Below are positions 63,751-64,000 of a stretch of 64,000 nucleotides of DNA, piece by piece. The stretch's first letter is position 1, and the number at the start of each line of letters is the position of its first letter. A program made the translations under genes and the position numbers. The notes under the pieces were generated by a model. It was not told the DNA's origin and made no database searches. It saw nothing but the letters and a program-made list of their open reading frames with translations. Source of the stretch: Nitrosospira sp. Nsp11 (GTDB lineage: Bacteria; Pseudomonadota; Gammaproteobacteria; Burkholderiales; Nitrosomonadaceae); contig NZ_FRBV01000012.1 in the NCBI RefSeq assembly GCF_900142705.1, forward strand, positions 1 to 64,000, read 5' to 3'.

Positions 63751-64000
63751 TATTTTGTTGGCTCAACCTTCTCGCCCGCACGAGCGCGAACGTAATGTTC
63801 GGTCATCTTTATGGTGCTGTGACCAAGTTGTTTTTGAGCCTGAACCATATCTCCGGAGTCGGCTTTATCCGTCCCAGCTTTGGCCCGTAAGTCACGGAAC
63901 TGGTACGCCTCGATTGCGTCTTTCAGTCTAGGGTTTGCTTTGATTGCCGCGACCCTGGCGGCGTCGAAACGATACCGTAAAGCCTCCCTACCTAATTGCT
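63751..64000 (-). CDS. Tyrosine recombinase/integrase, C-terminal part (runs off right edge)
   Basis: Minus-strand frame ending at TAA 63751-63753 and open to the window edge, 82 residues visible. It reads AYQFRDLRAKAGTDKAD, then MVQAQKQLGHSTIKMTEHYVR and ends RAGEKVEPTK. The catalytic Arg of box II is in FRDLRAKA, the LGH motif carries the conserved His, and the nucleophile is the Tyr in TEHYVR. It lies 114 bases from the tRNA-Asn fragment, as expected for the integrase of an island or prophage using that tRNA. Confidence 0.92.

Overview
The window looks like the chromosome of an ammonia-oxidising betaproteobacterium, most likely Nitrosospira or a close relative. The best single marker is a nitrosocyanin gene (54687-55097). 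Its predicted copper ligands (Glu, Cys, His, His) keep exactly the spacing of the Nitrosomonas europaea protein, and nitrosocyanin is known essentially only from ammonia oxidisers. Betaproteobacterial gene orders (yhdP-nit-tldD; sigma factor-DUF3619-DUF3106-RDD; argD-argF-argG; divergent rluC/rne) and moderate GC agree with this.

Layout. 1-4252: malate-CoA ligase (mtkA-mtkB) and malyl-CoA lyase genes, a C2/C4 module. 4526-13849: the fatty-acid/phospholipid cluster mltG, fabF, acpP, fabG, fabD, fabH, plsX, rpmF, yceD, with divergent yceF (maf) and an RsmI-like methylase. 13869-25788: sppA, rluC, rne, a low-Mr phosphatase, a phosphohexomutase, a zinc-finger protein, ilvE and glnE. 26008-33566: yhdP, nit and tldD, interrupted by about 1.4 kb carrying a GNAT acetyltransferase. 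33688-35546: a sigma-factor operon whose sigma gene seems to start at CTG. 36304-39254: periplasmic thioredoxin, tonB-exbB-exbD and an N-terminally truncated FecR. 39412-46472: a glutamine amidotransferase, yajQ, argG, argF, argD and a PLP decarboxylase. 46617-53050: NfeD, slipin, rpsT, DoxX, 6-phosphogluconolactonase, a Cys-rich HTH regulator and a paralogous pair of small coiled-coil envelope proteins.

From about 53 kb the window becomes accessory: an AHL-lactonase-like hydrolase, a membrane protein with a 9-bp microsatellite in its coding sequence, nitrosocyanin, DUF3309, a nucleoside deaminase, an orphan XRE regulator, a HigBA-type toxin-antitoxin locus with a frameshifted toxin, a gene fragment, a stand-alone OLD-family ATPase/nuclease, an IS3 element with a frameshifted transposase sitting inside a GGGTCAGAC repeat, and a DUF488 two-gene operon bracketed by direct 14-mers. 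The right edge is a genomic-island boundary: the 3' 47 nt of a tRNA-Asn, surrounded by four TTTGCGGA octamers, next to the C-terminus of a tyrosine integrase that runs off the window.

The most novel-looking items are the DUF488 plus unknown-partner operon, the paralogous YEEK/YLYG coiled-coil proteins, the islands repeats and the integrase-site architecture. Conserved regions are otherwise ordinary housekeeping operons.
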